Assembly (NCBI GenBank): GCA_030150135.1
Contig: JASLGO010000142.1
Span: 1-39,650 of the forward strand
Reading direction: 5' to 3'
Length of the DNA: 39,650 nt
From: Aquirhabdus sp.
Lineage (GTDB): Bacteria; Pseudomonadota; Gammaproteobacteria; Pseudomonadales; Moraxellaceae
Positions 16,158 to 25,437 of the stretch are shown here, piece after piece. The first letter of the stretch is position 1. Each line of letters begins with the position of its first letter. The position numbers were made by a program, and so were the translations under genes. Under the pieces are notes generated by a model. That model had not been told where the DNA came from. It searched no databases and was given only the letters and a program-made list of their open reading frames with translations.

Positions 16158-16284
16158 TTGTTTCTCATAATTGCTGATTTGTAATTGTTTCGCCGTCAGT
16201 GTGGCGGTAGTATTTTAGGTTTGGTTTCTTAAAAAACCGTTTAAGTTTTATGAGGGGTAACGCCCCATCACTATGGAGTTGGAT

Positions 16285-17781
16285 ATGCCGACAACAGCGT
16301 CTTCACAGACCACAGCGACTCTGCAAGGGGCAGCGTGTGCAAGCAATAAAACCAGTCGACTTATCGAAATTCCAGAAATGCGCCGTATTGGACGAATTCA
16401 TTTTGTAGGAATTGGTGGCGCGGGCATGTGTGGTATTGCCGAAGTGCTTAAAAATCAAGGGTATGATGTGTCGGGTTCTGATCAAAAAATCAGTGAAACG
16501 ACACAGCGACTTGAGAGTATGGGTGTCAACGTCTTTTATGGACATGATGCGGCTAATGTTGAAGGCGCAAATGTTTTGGTCGTTTCAACCGCGATTGATC
16601 GTGAAAATCCTGAAATTAAGGCGGCTATAGAAAAGCACATTCCGCTGGTCCGTCGTGCGGAAATGCTCGGTGAGCTGATGCGCTATCGTCATGGGATTGC
16701 GGTTGCAGGTACGCATGGTAAAACCACCACCACCAGTTTGTTGACCATGATGTTGGCGGAAGATGGTTTAGATCCAACGTTTGTGATTGGTGGTCTGTTG
16801 AATAGCATGGGCAAAAATGCCCAGCTTGGCGCTAGCCGCTATCTGGTTGCTGAAGCTGATGAAAGCGATGCCTCGTTTTTATATTTACAGCCGATGGCTG
16901 CGATTGTGACCAATATTGATGCTGATCATATGGAAACGTATGGTGGCAGTTTTGAAAAGTTGAAAGACACGTTTATTGAATTTTTGCATAATTTGCCGTT
17001 TTATGGACTGGCGGTGTTATGCGGTGATGATGCCAATATTCGTGAGTTGCTACCGCGAGTGGGTCGCCCATTTTTGACCTACGGTTTTAATGAAGGCAAT
17101 GATATTCGCGCAGTGGATGTCGTTCAGCTTGGAATGCAGACACGATTTACGGTATTACGTCGGGATCGCGAGCCTTTGACAGTCACCACGAATCAACCAG
17201 GCTTGCATAATGTGTTGAACGCATTGGCAGCGATTGGTATTGCAACCGATGAAGGGGTTAGCGATGCTGCGATTAGCCGTGCTTTATTAGGTTTTGCAGG
17301 TGTTGGACGCCGTTTCCAAATTCAGGGAGATTTTCCTTATCAAGATGGCAGCATTTTGCTTGTCGATGATTATGGACATCATCCAAAAGAAGTTGAAGTC
17401 ACGATTAAGGCAGCACGCCAGAGTCATCCTGATCGTCGTTTAGTGATGTTGTTTCAGCCGCATCGTTTTACGCGGACACGAGATTGTTTTGAGGATTTTG
17501 TTGAAGTTTTATCGCAAGTGGATGTTTTGCTACTGATGGAAGTCTATTCGGCAGGCGAAAAACCAATTGTGGGTGCAGATAGCCGTAGTTTAGCGCGTAG
17601 CATTCGTGCTCGCGGTCGTGTTGAGCCGATTTTGGTTGATCCTGTGGATGAACAACTTCCTCAAGTCTTACAAAACATGTTGCAGGCAGGAGATTTGTTG
17701 CTGACTCAGGGTGCAGGAAATGTCGGTGCCGTGTCTAACGATTTAGCGAAGAAAAGCTTGTATTTACAGGTAAAATCGTAA
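16285..17781 (+). CDS. murC: UDP-N-acetylmuramate--L-alanine ligase
   Basis: This Mur ligase adds L-alanine to UDP-MurNAc, the first step of the peptide stem. It shows the N-terminal Rossmann motif FVGIGGAGMCGIAEVL, the P-loop GTHGKTTTTSLL, the EADESDASF loop, and the C-terminal DDYGHHPKEV and FQPHRFTRTRD blocks. ATG 16285 (498 residues) is chosen because GGAG lies 6 nt before it; an in-frame ATG at 16273 adds four residues. About 30 polar residues precede the core, more than in most MurC proteins. A small GGGG-taacg-CCCC hairpin (16253-16265) sits just upstream of the ribosome site. Confidence 0.95.
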   Translation: MPTTASSQTTATLQGAACASNKTSRLIEIPEMRRIGRIHFVGIGGAGMCGIAEVLKNQGYDVSGSDQKISETTQRLESMGVNVFYGHDAANVEGANVLVVSTAIDRENPEIKAAIEKHIPLVRRAEMLGELMRYRHGIAVAGTHGKTTTTSLLTMMLAEDGLDPTFVIGGLLNSMGKNAQLGASRYLVAEADESDASFLYLQPMAAIVTNIDADHMETYGGSFEKLKDTFIEFLHNLPFYGLAVLCGDDANIRELLPRVGRPFLTYGFNEGNDIRAVDVVQLGMQTRFTVLRRDREPLTVTTNQPGLHNVLNALAAIGIATDEGVSDAAISRALLGFAGVGRRFQIQGDFPYQDGSILLVDDYGHHPKEVEVTIKAARQSHPDRRLVMLFQPHRFTRTRDCFEDFVEVLSQVDVLLLMEVYSAGEKPIVGADSRSLARSIRARGRVEPILVDPVDEQLPQVLQNMLQAGDLLLTQGAGNVGAVSNDLAKKSLYLQVKS

Positions 17782-17958
17782 AATCCAAGACATCCTCCTA
17801 TAAAAAGCATACATGAAAGTATATGTGTGTGGGGTTGTGCGTGATAAATTGCGCGATGAGAGCGAAATTGTAGGAATGAGCGCGTTGATTGGACGCCGTG
17901 TGTAGATGGTTTAAATTGAATTGTTTTTAATTGGGTTTTTTTATTGGATTGCGGCAGC

Positions 17959-18924
17959 ATGAAACAGTTTGGAAAAGTAGCGGTTTTATTTGGTGGAACA
18001 TCTGGCGAACGGGAAGTTTCGCTGAAAAGTGGTCAGGCTGTTTTAGATGCATTGTTGTCGAAAGGCGTTGATGCTGAAGCGTTTGATCCTGCAACTCGCG
18101 CTGTTGCTGAATTGTCCCAATATGATCGTGCTTTTATTGTGCTCCATGGTCGTGGTGGCGAAGATGGTCAGATCCAAGGCCTATTGGAATGGATGAATAT
18201 TCCATATACAGGTTCAGGTGTATTAGCGTCTGCACTCGGTATGGATAAAGCCAGAACCAAACAGTTGTGGAAAGGCGTAGATCTGCCTACAGCACCTTAT
18301 TGCTTGCTCGATGCAAATACAAATTACTCTGCGGTGATTGCTGAACTAGGCTTGCCGCTGATCATTAAGCCTGTGCATGAAGGTTCAAGTATTGGGATGA
18401 GTAAAGTTGAGCGTCCAGAACAACTGGAGCCTGCTTACCGTGAAGCGAGTGGACACGATGCAGTGGTCATGGCAGAGGCTTGGATTACAGGTCGTGAATT
18501 TACGGTGGTGATGCTGAATGGACAAGCATTACCCGTAATTCGTTTGGAACCTCCAAAAGATGTTGCATTCTATGATTATCAGGCGAAATATTTGCGCAAT
18601 GATACTCATTATGGTATTCCTTCGGGTTTAACTGAGGCAGAAGAGAAAGAGCTTCAAGGTCTGGCGCTTCGTGCTTTTAATGCTGTCGGTGCGACGGGTT
18701 GGGGACGTATTGATGCGATGCAGGATATGCAGGGTCGGTTCTGGTTGCTGGAAGTGAATACTGTTCCTGGAATGACCGATCATTCTCTCGTTCCAATGGC
18801 CGCAAAAGCAGTCGGATATAGTTTTGCTGATCTTTGTATTGCGATTCTAAACCAGACGTTGCGCTCCGATACGAGTGAGTCGGTTGTGATAGGTTCAGGT
18901 TCTATTTCAGCACATGCAGGTTAA
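17959..18924 (+). CDS. ddl: D-alanine--D-alanine ligase
   Basis: This 321-residue ATP-grasp ligase makes D-Ala-D-Ala for the wall precursor. It carries the N-terminal VAVLFGGTSGEREVSLKSG, the LHGRGGEDGQIQGLL block, KPVHEGSSIGMSKV, and the C-terminal EVNTVPGMTDHSLVPMAA. ATG 17959 is used; the frame also opens at TTG 17944. A 160-bp gap separates it from murC, so it may have an additional promoter. It corresponds by context to ddlB of other dcw clusters. Its end overlaps or abuts ftsQ. Confidence 0.95.
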   Translation: MKQFGKVAVLFGGTSGEREVSLKSGQAVLDALLSKGVDAEAFDPATRAVAELSQYDRAFIVLHGRGGEDGQIQGLLEWMNIPYTGSGVLASALGMDKARTKQLWKGVDLPTAPYCLLDANTNYSAVIAELGLPLIIKPVHEGSSIGMSKVERPEQLEPAYREASGHDAVVMAEAWITGREFTVVMLNGQALPVIRLEPPKDVAFYDYQAKYLRNDTHYGIPSGLTEAEEKELQGLALRAFNAVGATGWGRIDAMQDMQGRFWLLEVNTVPGMTDHSLVPMAAKAVGYSFADLCIAILNQTLRSDTSESVVIGSGSISAHAG

Positions 18925-18937
18925 AATCGGATCAACC

Positions 18938-19801
18938 ATGGCTCAATTATCCAGCATACTGCATCGGTCGATGTCTTCCCAGTCGAATACACCACAAACT
19001 TTCGGTGGGAAATTGTCTGGTATAGGCAGCTGGCTGTTATTGTTTGCTGCGCTGGTATTGTGCGGCATGGGAGGGTGGGGAGTCGTTCACCGTTTATTAC
19101 ATGCGCCTGTTGCCCAAGTTGTCGTGACAGGTGATATTGATGCCGTTGAAGAAAGTTTATTGCAGCAAAAGATTCAACCTCTGATGCACAAAAACTATTT
19201 TACGGCGGATCTGGTTTCGATTCGTGATGCGGCACTCAGTTTATCGTGGGTAGAAAGTGTCACAGTGACGCGGCACTGGCCTGATGGGTTGATTGTTCGA
19301 GTGATTCCGCGTCAGCCGATTGCGCGTTGGGGCAGTGGACGATTGCTGAGTGGTCAAGGTGTTGTTTTTACCGAAGCAGGTCAGAATGATCATTTAGATC
19401 TACCGCTTTTGCATGGGCCAGCCAGTCAGTCGCTTGCAATGATGCAGCAATATCAGAAGATCAATCAATGGTTTGCACCATTGGGTATACGATTAAAAGA
19501 GCTTTACCTGACTGATCGTATGACATGGTTTATGTCGTTTGATTCGGGAATGCGAGTGATTGTGGATCAGGAGCAAACGAACTTAAAGTTGCAACGTTTG
19601 AGTGAGTTAGGTCAAGGAAATGAACGCCTGCATCAACTGTGGTCGCGAATTGCATCAGTTGATTTGCGCTATCGTAATGGCATGGCGATCCAGTGGAGTG
19701 GGGCGGTTAATACTCGAAAATCACCAGTGACAAACCCAGTAGCTGTCACATTAGATACAAATCAGGCACAGCCGAATGCTGTACCTACTGTATCGCCATA
19801 G
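18938..19801 (+). CDS. ftsQ: Cell division protein FtsQ
   Basis: This 287-residue bitopic protein of the FtsQBL complex links early and late divisome proteins. It has a cytoplasmic N-terminus, one membrane helix at about residues 30-50 (SWLLLFAALVLCGMGGWGV), then a POTRA domain (VAQVVVTGDIDAVEESLLQQ) and the FtsQ beta domain (WPDGLIVRVIPRQPIARWG). The Gln/Pro/Val-rich C-terminal tail is not conserved. ATG 18938 is used; an alternative ATG at 18914 would overlap the ddl stop by 11 bp and add eight residues. Its position between ddl and ftsA confirms the identity. Confidence 0.9.
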   Translation: MAQLSSILHRSMSSQSNTPQTFGGKLSGIGSWLLLFAALVLCGMGGWGVVHRLLHAPVAQVVVTGDIDAVEESLLQQKIQPLMHKNYFTADLVSIRDAALSLSWVESVTVTRHWPDGLIVRVIPRQPIARWGSGRLLSGQGVVFTEAGQNDHLDLPLLHGPASQSLAMMQQYQKINQWFAPLGIRLKELYLTDRMTWFMSFDSGMRVIVDQEQTNLKLQRLSELGQGNERLHQLWSRIASVDLRYRNGMAIQWSGAVNTRKSPVTNPVAVTLDTNQAQPNAVPTVSP

Positions 19802-19889
19802 TCGCTGTATGCCGCTGATTAGTTTTTAGAGAAATTGTGTTTTTTAGCAGTATGTTTGAATAAATGAGTTTTATGAATGGGCAGTAAAG

Positions 19890-21161
19890 ATGAGTGAGAT
19901 TGAAACGATTCCGACGATAGTTGCGATTGATATTGGGACGCATAAAGTCGCGGTGCTCATTGGTCGTGTCCATGCCGCTGATCGTATTGAGGTGATTGGT
20001 CTTGGTCATGCCGCAAATCGCGGTATGAGCAAAGGTATGATCAATAATATGGACAAGGTTGTTGCCGCAATCAAAGAAGCGGTTGCTTTAGCGGAAGATA
20101 TGGCAGATTGTCGCGTGCATAGTGCATGGGTTGCGATTCCAAGTCCTGAGTTGCAGAGTTTTAATGCCTCGGGGCGTACACCTGTCGCCAATGGTTCGAT
20201 TTCGACCGCAGAAATTGTTCGTACATTAGAAATGGCAAAAAGCAGTCACTTGATGCCAACGCATTATTTGATTAATGCTGTGCCGCTCGGTGTGGCGATT
20301 GATGACCGTGATGATTGGGCGGAATACCCCATTAACATGGCTGCTTCGGCAATCACAGGACATTATCATCTCATGATGTTGCCAAACAATATCATGCAAA
20401 ATATTGATAAGGCACTTAAATCTTCTAATATTGGTGTGGAGCGCATGATTGTTTCTAATCTTGCGACAGCAGAATCCACGTTGTTACGTGATGAAAAAGA
20501 ATATGGTGTTTGTTTAGTTGATATTGGCGCGGGAACAACAGCAGTTTCGGTCTATCTTGAGAATCGCTTGATTTTGAGTAGTACACTGCAACGTGGTGGC
20601 GAAAACGTCACACGCGACATTGCTTCCGTATTACATACGTCAACCGAACAAGCAGAAATGCTGAAAGTTCGTTATGGCGGTGTTAATCGCGATCTGATTC
20701 GTGCTGATCAAATGATTCAAGTGACAGGGGTAGGTAATAATCCATTGACGCTGAGCCGTATGGATTTGGCTGATATTATCATTGCCCGTTACGAAGAAAT
20801 TTTTGAGGAAGTACGTCGATTATTGGCAGATAGTGGTGCAATTCATGTGTTACGTCATGGTGTTGTACTTTCTGGTGCGTCTTGTCAGATCGAAGGCATT
20901 GTCAGTTTGGCGCGAAATGCACTGGGTGTGCCTGTACATTTAGGCAATCATCCAGCCAGTGTTGAGATTCGTGATGATCGCAAACCGTTACTTCATCGGA
21001 CAATATTTGCCACAGCGAGTGGACTACTGCTATATAGCCAAAGCGAAAATCAACGGTGGAGCGAGGAAACTGATCGCGATGCGGGGCGTGAGCAAATTGT
21101 GACACGTTTGATGGTCACTCCATGGCGGCGGTTAGTGGATAAGTTGCGAGCTGTTTTTTAA
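19890..21161 (+). CDS. ftsA: Cell division protein FtsA
   Basis: This 423-residue actin-like ATPase tethers FtsZ to the membrane. The phosphate-1 region VAIDIGTHKVAVLIG, the 1C (SHS2) domain, the phosphate-2 motif VDIGAGTTAVSVY and the adenosine region VVLSGASCQIEG are in order. The C-terminus (PWRRLVDKLRAVF) is the amphipathic membrane-binding helix. Length and order are normal. It lies 88 bp after ftsQ and 270 bp before the ftsZ start; the larger second gap probably holds an ftsZ promoter. Confidence 0.96.
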   Translation: MSEIETIPTIVAIDIGTHKVAVLIGRVHAADRIEVIGLGHAANRGMSKGMINNMDKVVAAIKEAVALAEDMADCRVHSAWVAIPSPELQSFNASGRTPVANGSISTAEIVRTLEMAKSSHLMPTHYLINAVPLGVAIDDRDDWAEYPINMAASAITGHYHLMMLPNNIMQNIDKALKSSNIGVERMIVSNLATAESTLLRDEKEYGVCLVDIGAGTTAVSVYLENRLILSSTLQRGGENVTRDIASVLHTSTEQAEMLKVRYGGVNRDLIRADQMIQVTGVGNNPLTLSRMDLADIIIARYEEIFEEVRRLLADSGAIHVLRHGVVLSGASCQIEGIVSLARNALGVPVHLGNHPASVEIRDDRKPLLHRTIFATASGLLLYSQSENQRWSEETDRDAGREQIVTRLMVTPWRRLVDKLRAVF

Positions 21162-21431
21162 AAGAATTTTCTGAAAAAAGTGTATTTAGGTTTGTGTGCT
21201 TAGCTTTGTAATATGGGTTTTGTATTAGAAGTTGATTTTTTATTTGGTTGTTCTGGTCAGACAGTTTTAAGCATTATTGATGGCAATGATGGTTAATCTA
21301 CATTGATATTTTAAAACAGAACTTAACGTATTTTCATACCACTTTGGGTAGTGACTTGCATAGAATGTTCTCGCATTGATTGCGATTTAAGCAGGTTGTT
21401 ACGGTATTTTTATTTTTGGAGATGCAACACA

Positions 21432-22607
21432 ATGTCCTACACATTGGTGCAAGACGATACCCTTGATAATAATGGCAATGCGCGTTTCACAGCGATAGGT
21501 GTGGGCGGTGGTGGTGGTAATTCCATCGAGCATATGGTGCGTTCTGGAATCAAAGGCGTTTCTTTTGCATGTGCAAATACAGACCGTCAGGCTTTGGATC
21601 GTATGTCTGCGCCAAATCGTATTCAACTGGGGATGCAGACTAGCCGTGGTTTGGGTGCGGGTGCGGATCCTGATGTAGGACGCCAAGCTGCTCAAGAAGA
21701 GCACGAGCTCATTCGTGACGCATTGCAAGGTTCTGATATGGTCTTTATTACCGCGGGTATGGGCGGTGGTACAGGAACTGGTGCAGCGCCAGTAATTGCA
21801 GAAATTGCTAAAGAAATGGGCATCCTGACCGTTGCAGTTGTAACCACGCCGTTTAAGTTTGAAGGCAAGCGTCGTGCAGCTTCTGCTGAGCGTGGTATTG
21901 AAGACTTGACTCAATATGTGGATTCGTTGATTACGATTCCAAATGAAAAGCTCATGAGTGTTTATCGTAATCTATCGGTGATTGATGCATTTAAGCGTGC
22001 TGATGATGTGGTGCTGAGTGCAGTACGCGGTATTTCTGATTTAATTACACGCCCTGGTTATGTCAATATCGACTTCGCGGATATTCGAACTGCAATGGCA
22101 GCTCGTGGTCATGCCATGATGGGGATCGGCGCAGGCAAAGGCGATGACCGTGCGCGTATCGCAACTGAGATGGCTGTTCGTAGTCCACTTCTTGATAATG
22201 TATTGCTGGAAGGTGCGCAAGGTCTATTGGTCAATGTGACTGGCGCTAATGTGCGGATGGATGAAGTCCAAGCGGTGGGTGACATTATTGAGCAAATTGC
22301 TGATCAGGATGCCAATATTTTCCTTGGATTGGTTGATGATCCAGATGCCGGTGAAGAGCTTCGCATCACTGTGATTGCGACAGGTCTGAGCTATGATGAG
22401 CGTTCAGTTCAGCAACCGCGTCGTCCAATTCCAACGCGCAAAGATCAAGTGGCATTGCCTTTGGAAGATGCAGATGCGCCAGCAATTGATCGTCGTCATG
22501 CGGGTTTGACGGAGCCTTTACCTGTTGCGGCAGCAGCTCCTGCGCAACCTGCGGCTTCTTCGCCGATGCGTATTCAAGACTTTTTGAAGAATCAGCAAAA
22601 GCGTTAA
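21432..22607 (+). CDS. ftsZ: Cell division GTPase FtsZ
   Basis: This 391-residue tubulin homologue forms the Z ring. The GTP-binding glycine loop GGGTGTGAAPV, the N-terminal GVGGGGGNSIEHMV and the T7 synergy loop NIDFADIRTAM are intact. A Pro/Ala-rich linker follows residue 320 and ends in the conserved C-terminal peptide RIQDFLKNQQKR that binds FtsA/ZipA. ATG 21432 is chosen (GGAG at 21418-21421; matches the usual N-terminus); an open extension back to 21351 is not FtsZ-like. A terminator follows, closing the murG-ftsZ cluster. Confidence 0.97.
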   Translation: MSYTLVQDDTLDNNGNARFTAIGVGGGGGNSIEHMVRSGIKGVSFACANTDRQALDRMSAPNRIQLGMQTSRGLGAGADPDVGRQAAQEEHELIRDALQGSDMVFITAGMGGGTGTGAAPVIAEIAKEMGILTVAVVTTPFKFEGKRRAASAERGIEDLTQYVDSLITIPNEKLMSVYRNLSVIDAFKRADDVVLSAVRGISDLITRPGYVNIDFADIRTAMAARGHAMMGIGAGKGDDRARIATEMAVRSPLLDNVLLEGAQGLLVNVTGANVRMDEVQAVGDIIEQIADQDANIFLGLVDDPDAGEELRITVIATGLSYDERSVQQPRRPIPTRKDQVALPLEDADAPAIDRRHAGLTEPLPVAAAAPAQPAASSPMRIQDFLKNQQKR

Positions 22608-22635
22608 AATTCGATTCTTTAGATTTTCTTCAAAC

Positions 22636-22670
22636 AAAAAGCCCAATTCTATCTTGGGTTTTTTGTTTTT
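22636..22670 (+). terminator. Rho-independent terminator after ftsZ
   Basis: AAAAAGCCCAA (22636-22646, with loop TTCTATC) pairs with TTGGGTTTTTTG (one G-T pair), and T-rich sequence follows to 22670. It is 28 bp after the ftsZ stop and separates lpxC as its own transcript, though some read-through is possible. Confidence 0.8.
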
Positions 22671-22756
22671 CTAATGCCATGAATTTGTTTGTAAAAAATA
22701 CATGAATGAACAAAACGCACACAATTTGGTAATCGCTTTGAATTATTGTTAGGTTG

Positions 22757-22784
22757 GCATGCTTTGTAATCAATGATAGCATGC
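22757..22784. promoter_or_regulatory. Inverted repeat in the lpxC upstream region
   Basis: GCATGCT (22757-22763) and AGCATGC (22778-22784) form perfect 7-bp arms around a 14-nt loop, 28 bp before the lpxC ATG. TTGTAAT occurs in the loop and again at 22792-22798. It may be an operator or a leader hairpin. Confidence 0.35.
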
Positions 22785-22811
22785 ATCATTATTGTAATAT
22801 TTTGAAATGAA

Positions 22812-23726
22812 ATGTCAAAACATGTCCTCCAGCAACGTACGCTTCGCCGAACGATTCGCGCGACTGGAATTGGATTACATAGTGGTCAAAAAGTTTATCT
22901 CACGTTGCATCCGCATGTCATCGATGGCGGGATTGTTTTTCGTCGTGTCGACCTGAACCCGCCTGTAGAAATTCCAGCAAAAGCACTACTTGTCAATGAA
23001 ACCACCATGTCGTCAAACTTGGAACATGATGGTGCACGTATTGGTACTGTTGAGCACCTAATGAGTGCGTTGGCGGGTCTGGGAATTGATAATTTAATGA
23101 TCGATGTCTCCGCTGCTGAAGTTCCAATCATGGATGGCAGCTCGGGACCTTTTGTGTTTTTAATTCAAACGGCTGGAATCGTAGAGCAGGCTGCACCCAA
23201 ACAATTCGTCAAAATCACAAAACCTATCGAGGTGATTGTGGGAGATAAGCGTGCGGCTTTTACGCCCTATGATGGGTTCCGTGTGTGTTTTACCATTGAT
23301 TTTGATCATCCAGCTTTTAATGAAGAACATCAGTCAGCAGAGCTTAATTTCTCGACCACATCTTATGTTGAAGAGTTGAGTCATGCGCGAACTTTTGGAT
23401 TCTTGCGTGATATTGAATACATGCAGGCTAATAACCTAGCGCTGGGTGGTAGTCTGGATAATGCGATCGTGGTGGATGATCACGGCATTGTCAATGAAGA
23501 AGGCTTGCGCTTTGCCGATGAATTTGTTCGTCATAAAATGCTGGATGCGGTCGGCGATTTATACTTACTTGGCTATAGCATTATCGGTCAATTTGATGGT
23601 TATAAATCAGGTCATGCGCTCAATAATCAGTTACTTCGTGCATTAATTGATCGTCCAGATGCTTATGAAATTGTGACATTTGATGACAGAAATTCTTGTC
23701 CAATTCATTATATTGAAGCGGATTAA
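22812..23726 (+). CDS. lpxC: UDP-3-O-acyl-N-acetylglucosamine deacetylase
   Basis: This 304-residue zinc deacetylase commits UDP-acyl-GlcNAc to lipid A synthesis. Zinc and catalytic positions are visible in GTVEHLMSALAGLG (His, and Glu of the EH pair), VRHKMLDAVGDLYLLG (His and Asp), and the later GHALNNQLL (His). The N-terminus (QRTLRRTIRATGIGLHSG) is typical. ATG 22812. It is transcribed after the ftsZ terminator, in the usual gammaproteobacterial place at the end of the dcw cluster. Confidence 0.96.
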   Translation: MSKHVLQQRTLRRTIRATGIGLHSGQKVYLTLHPHVIDGGIVFRRVDLNPPVEIPAKALLVNETTMSSNLEHDGARIGTVEHLMSALAGLGIDNLMIDVSAAEVPIMDGSSGPFVFLIQTAGIVEQAAPKQFVKITKPIEVIVGDKRAAFTPYDGFRVCFTIDFDHPAFNEEHQSAELNFSTTSYVEELSHARTFGFLRDIEYMQANNLALGGSLDNAIVVDDHGIVNEEGLRFADEFVRHKMLDAVGDLYLLGYSIIGQFDGYKSGHALNNQLLRALIDRPDAYEIVTFDDRNSCPIHYIEAD

Positions 23727-23809
23727 TAGTTTTTATAGTGATATAACAGATAGTTAATATTAATAATTATAAGTATGTGTAAATGTTACAACGTAACGTT
23801 TGGTACGTT

Positions 23810-24274
23810 CTATCGTCGCTCTCTTGCTAAACGGCGCAAGGTATCGCTAATATCCGTGTCGTGAAACGCAGAGGCTGCATCATCCAGTATTTGTCGAACC
23901 TCAGGAGTGAGTTCCGGCAATCGGCCATGACTAATGGTTTTAGGCTTAGGCTGGATTTCGATCACTATCTTCAAGCGTTGGACGGTAGCAAAATCTGGAA
24001 GCTGCTGAAGGGCCTTGATGACATGGTGTTGTAAGTATCTTAATTGACTTGCCGCGGTATGATGTTCGGTTGCGATGCAAAGAACTTCACCTTCAAGTGC
24101 GGCAACTTGCCAATCTCCTTCGTGTGATAGCGTTTGGGACAAGATAGGCGAAATCAATTGGGTTAATCTCTTTAGATACTCGATATGAGTCTGAAGATCA
24201 GATAAATTGTTTTGTGAAGAGGACTTTTCGGCGACCCTTTTTTTCTTCTTGAAGGGTTGAGCAGGGAGTTTCAT
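23810..24274 (-). CDS. DUF721/DciA-like protein
   Basis: This 154-residue protein has a DUF721 core: the block DWQVAALEGEVLCIA, then AASQLRYLQHHVIKALQQLP, preceded by a basic Lys-rich start (FKKKKR). DUF721 proteins include DciA, which loads the DnaB helicase in bacteria without DnaC. The identity with DciA is inferred from the domain and gammaproteobacterial context. ATG 24274 is preferred to ATG 24310. It converges with lpxC and diverges from the M23 peptidase gene. Confidence 0.7.
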   Translation of the reverse strand: MKLPAQPFKKKKRVAEKSSSQNNLSDLQTHIEYLKRLTQLISPILSQTLSHEGDWQVAALEGEVLCIATEHHTAASQLRYLQHHVIKALQQLPDFATVQRLKIVIEIQPKPKTISHGRLPELTPEVRQILDDAASAFHDTDISDTLRRLARERR

Positions 24275-24430
24275 GTTGATCAATTTTCTCGTGAATGAAG
24301 TAATGTGCAAATGATCGTTGTCTGACTACGATAGCACGGTAAGACATTCCCGAGAAGCTTGAAAGCGATGTAGGCATGATGCTTGCATCACCAACATGAC
24401 CGATACGCAAGACTTAAACATGAGGTTGTT

Positions 24431-25267
24431 ATGCATTTGAAGACATTGCGCATGAAGCGCTCTTTGTTTGCGTTATCTACGCTAGTGTTAAGTAGTGCTT
24501 GTTTTGTGACATCAAGTTCTGCTGCGACGGCTTCGCCCAGCACCATTTCCGTATTTGGTCAGCCTGCAATGGCGGCTGATGCTTCTATTACACAGTTGTG
24601 GCAACAACAATCTGCTTTGTCATCGTCTTTAGAGTCGATGGGTTTGGTTGCGCACGATGCTGATGATGAACATGATCACCACACCAATCCAAATGGGATT
24701 GGTGGTGACTATGAGGAAGAAAATGACGTTCCGACATCTAATTCTGATCGTATTTCCGATACGATTAATCAGGTGACAGAACAAATGGAACGCCGTGAAT
24801 CAAATTTACAGCGTTTGAATCAATCCATGACGAGTCGTACACAAGACAAGATTCAGATTGGTGCAGATATTCTTGCCGTCGAACCTGTGGCGAATGCGCG
24901 GGTTTCATCACCTTATGGCTATCGTACTTTGGGCGGTCGTGAATTTCATCCAGGTATTGATTTAGCCGTACCTTATGGTTCGCCAATTTATGCGACAGGT
25001 ACAGGTGTTGTCGTTTATTCGGGTTGGAAAAGTGGCTACGGTAATTTCATTGAGATTGACCATGGCAATGGCTATGTGACACGTTATGGTCATTCTTCGC
25101 GTTTACTGGTTTCTGTTGGCGACCATATCAAGAAGAACCAAGAAATCGCGTTGGTCGGATGTACAGGTCGTTGCACAGGTCCTCATGTTCATTATGAAGT
25201 CCTGTTGAATGGTCAACGTCAAAATCCAGCGACGTATTTAGCATTGGCGCCACGTCGCGAAGAATAA
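24431..25267 (+). CDS. M23-family (LytM) cell-wall endopeptidase
   Basis: This 278-residue exported peptidase begins with a signal peptide (residues 8-30, RSLFALSTLVLSSACFVTSS, possible cleavage after SSA or AATA). An acidic/His-rich region near residues 75-84 (HDADDEHDHH) and a helical segment follow. The C-terminal M23 domain has the zinc ligands H173 and D177 (HPGID) and H254 (GPHVHYEV), with H252 as catalytic partner. All are intact, so it should be an active peptidoglycan endopeptidase, unlike EnvC/NlpD-type degenerate activators. ATG 24431 is chosen (GAGG 5 nt upstream) over ATG 24383. Confidence 0.87.
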   Translation: MHLKTLRMKRSLFALSTLVLSSACFVTSSSAATASPSTISVFGQPAMAADASITQLWQQQSALSSSLESMGLVAHDADDEHDHHTNPNGIGGDYEEENDVPTSNSDRISDTINQVTEQMERRESNLQRLNQSMTSRTQDKIQIGADILAVEPVANARVSSPYGYRTLGGREFHPGIDLAVPYGSPIYATGTGVVVYSGWKSGYGNFIEIDHGNGYVTRYGHSSRLLVSVGDHIKKNQEIALVGCTGRCTGPHVHYEVLLNGQRQNPATYLALAPRREE

Positions 25268-25299
25268 TAGATTCGCCAACGTTTAGCGTTGATCAGAGA

Positions 25300-25332
25300 A
25301 GAGTCATTTGAGTGGTCAAATGGCTCTTTTTT
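25300..25332 (+). terminator. Rho-independent terminator after the M23 gene
   Basis: AGAGTCATTTGA (25300-25311) pairs with TCAAATGGCTCT (25316-25327, one G-T pair) around a 4-nt loop and is followed by a T-run to 25332. Confidence 0.88.
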
Positions 25333-25437
25333 CATTGTGTATCAGTCTTGATTTATCATATGGTAACTTAAGGAATGCTTTGCATTAATCTTTGTGGTTA
25401 ATGGTTTTTGAATGATGGTTTTTGAAGTGAATAATTT

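Noticed and set aside
16145..16194. Direct repeat GTTTCGCCGT at the end of murG and just after it
   Set aside because: It is a single short repeat of 10 bp and could be a local duplication; no further copies are visible here.
17813..17905. Short reading frame of 30 codons between murC and ddl (starts MKVYVCGVVRD)
   Set aside because: No ribosome site is visible, no family resemblance is seen, and the length is within chance expectation for a 160-bp gap.
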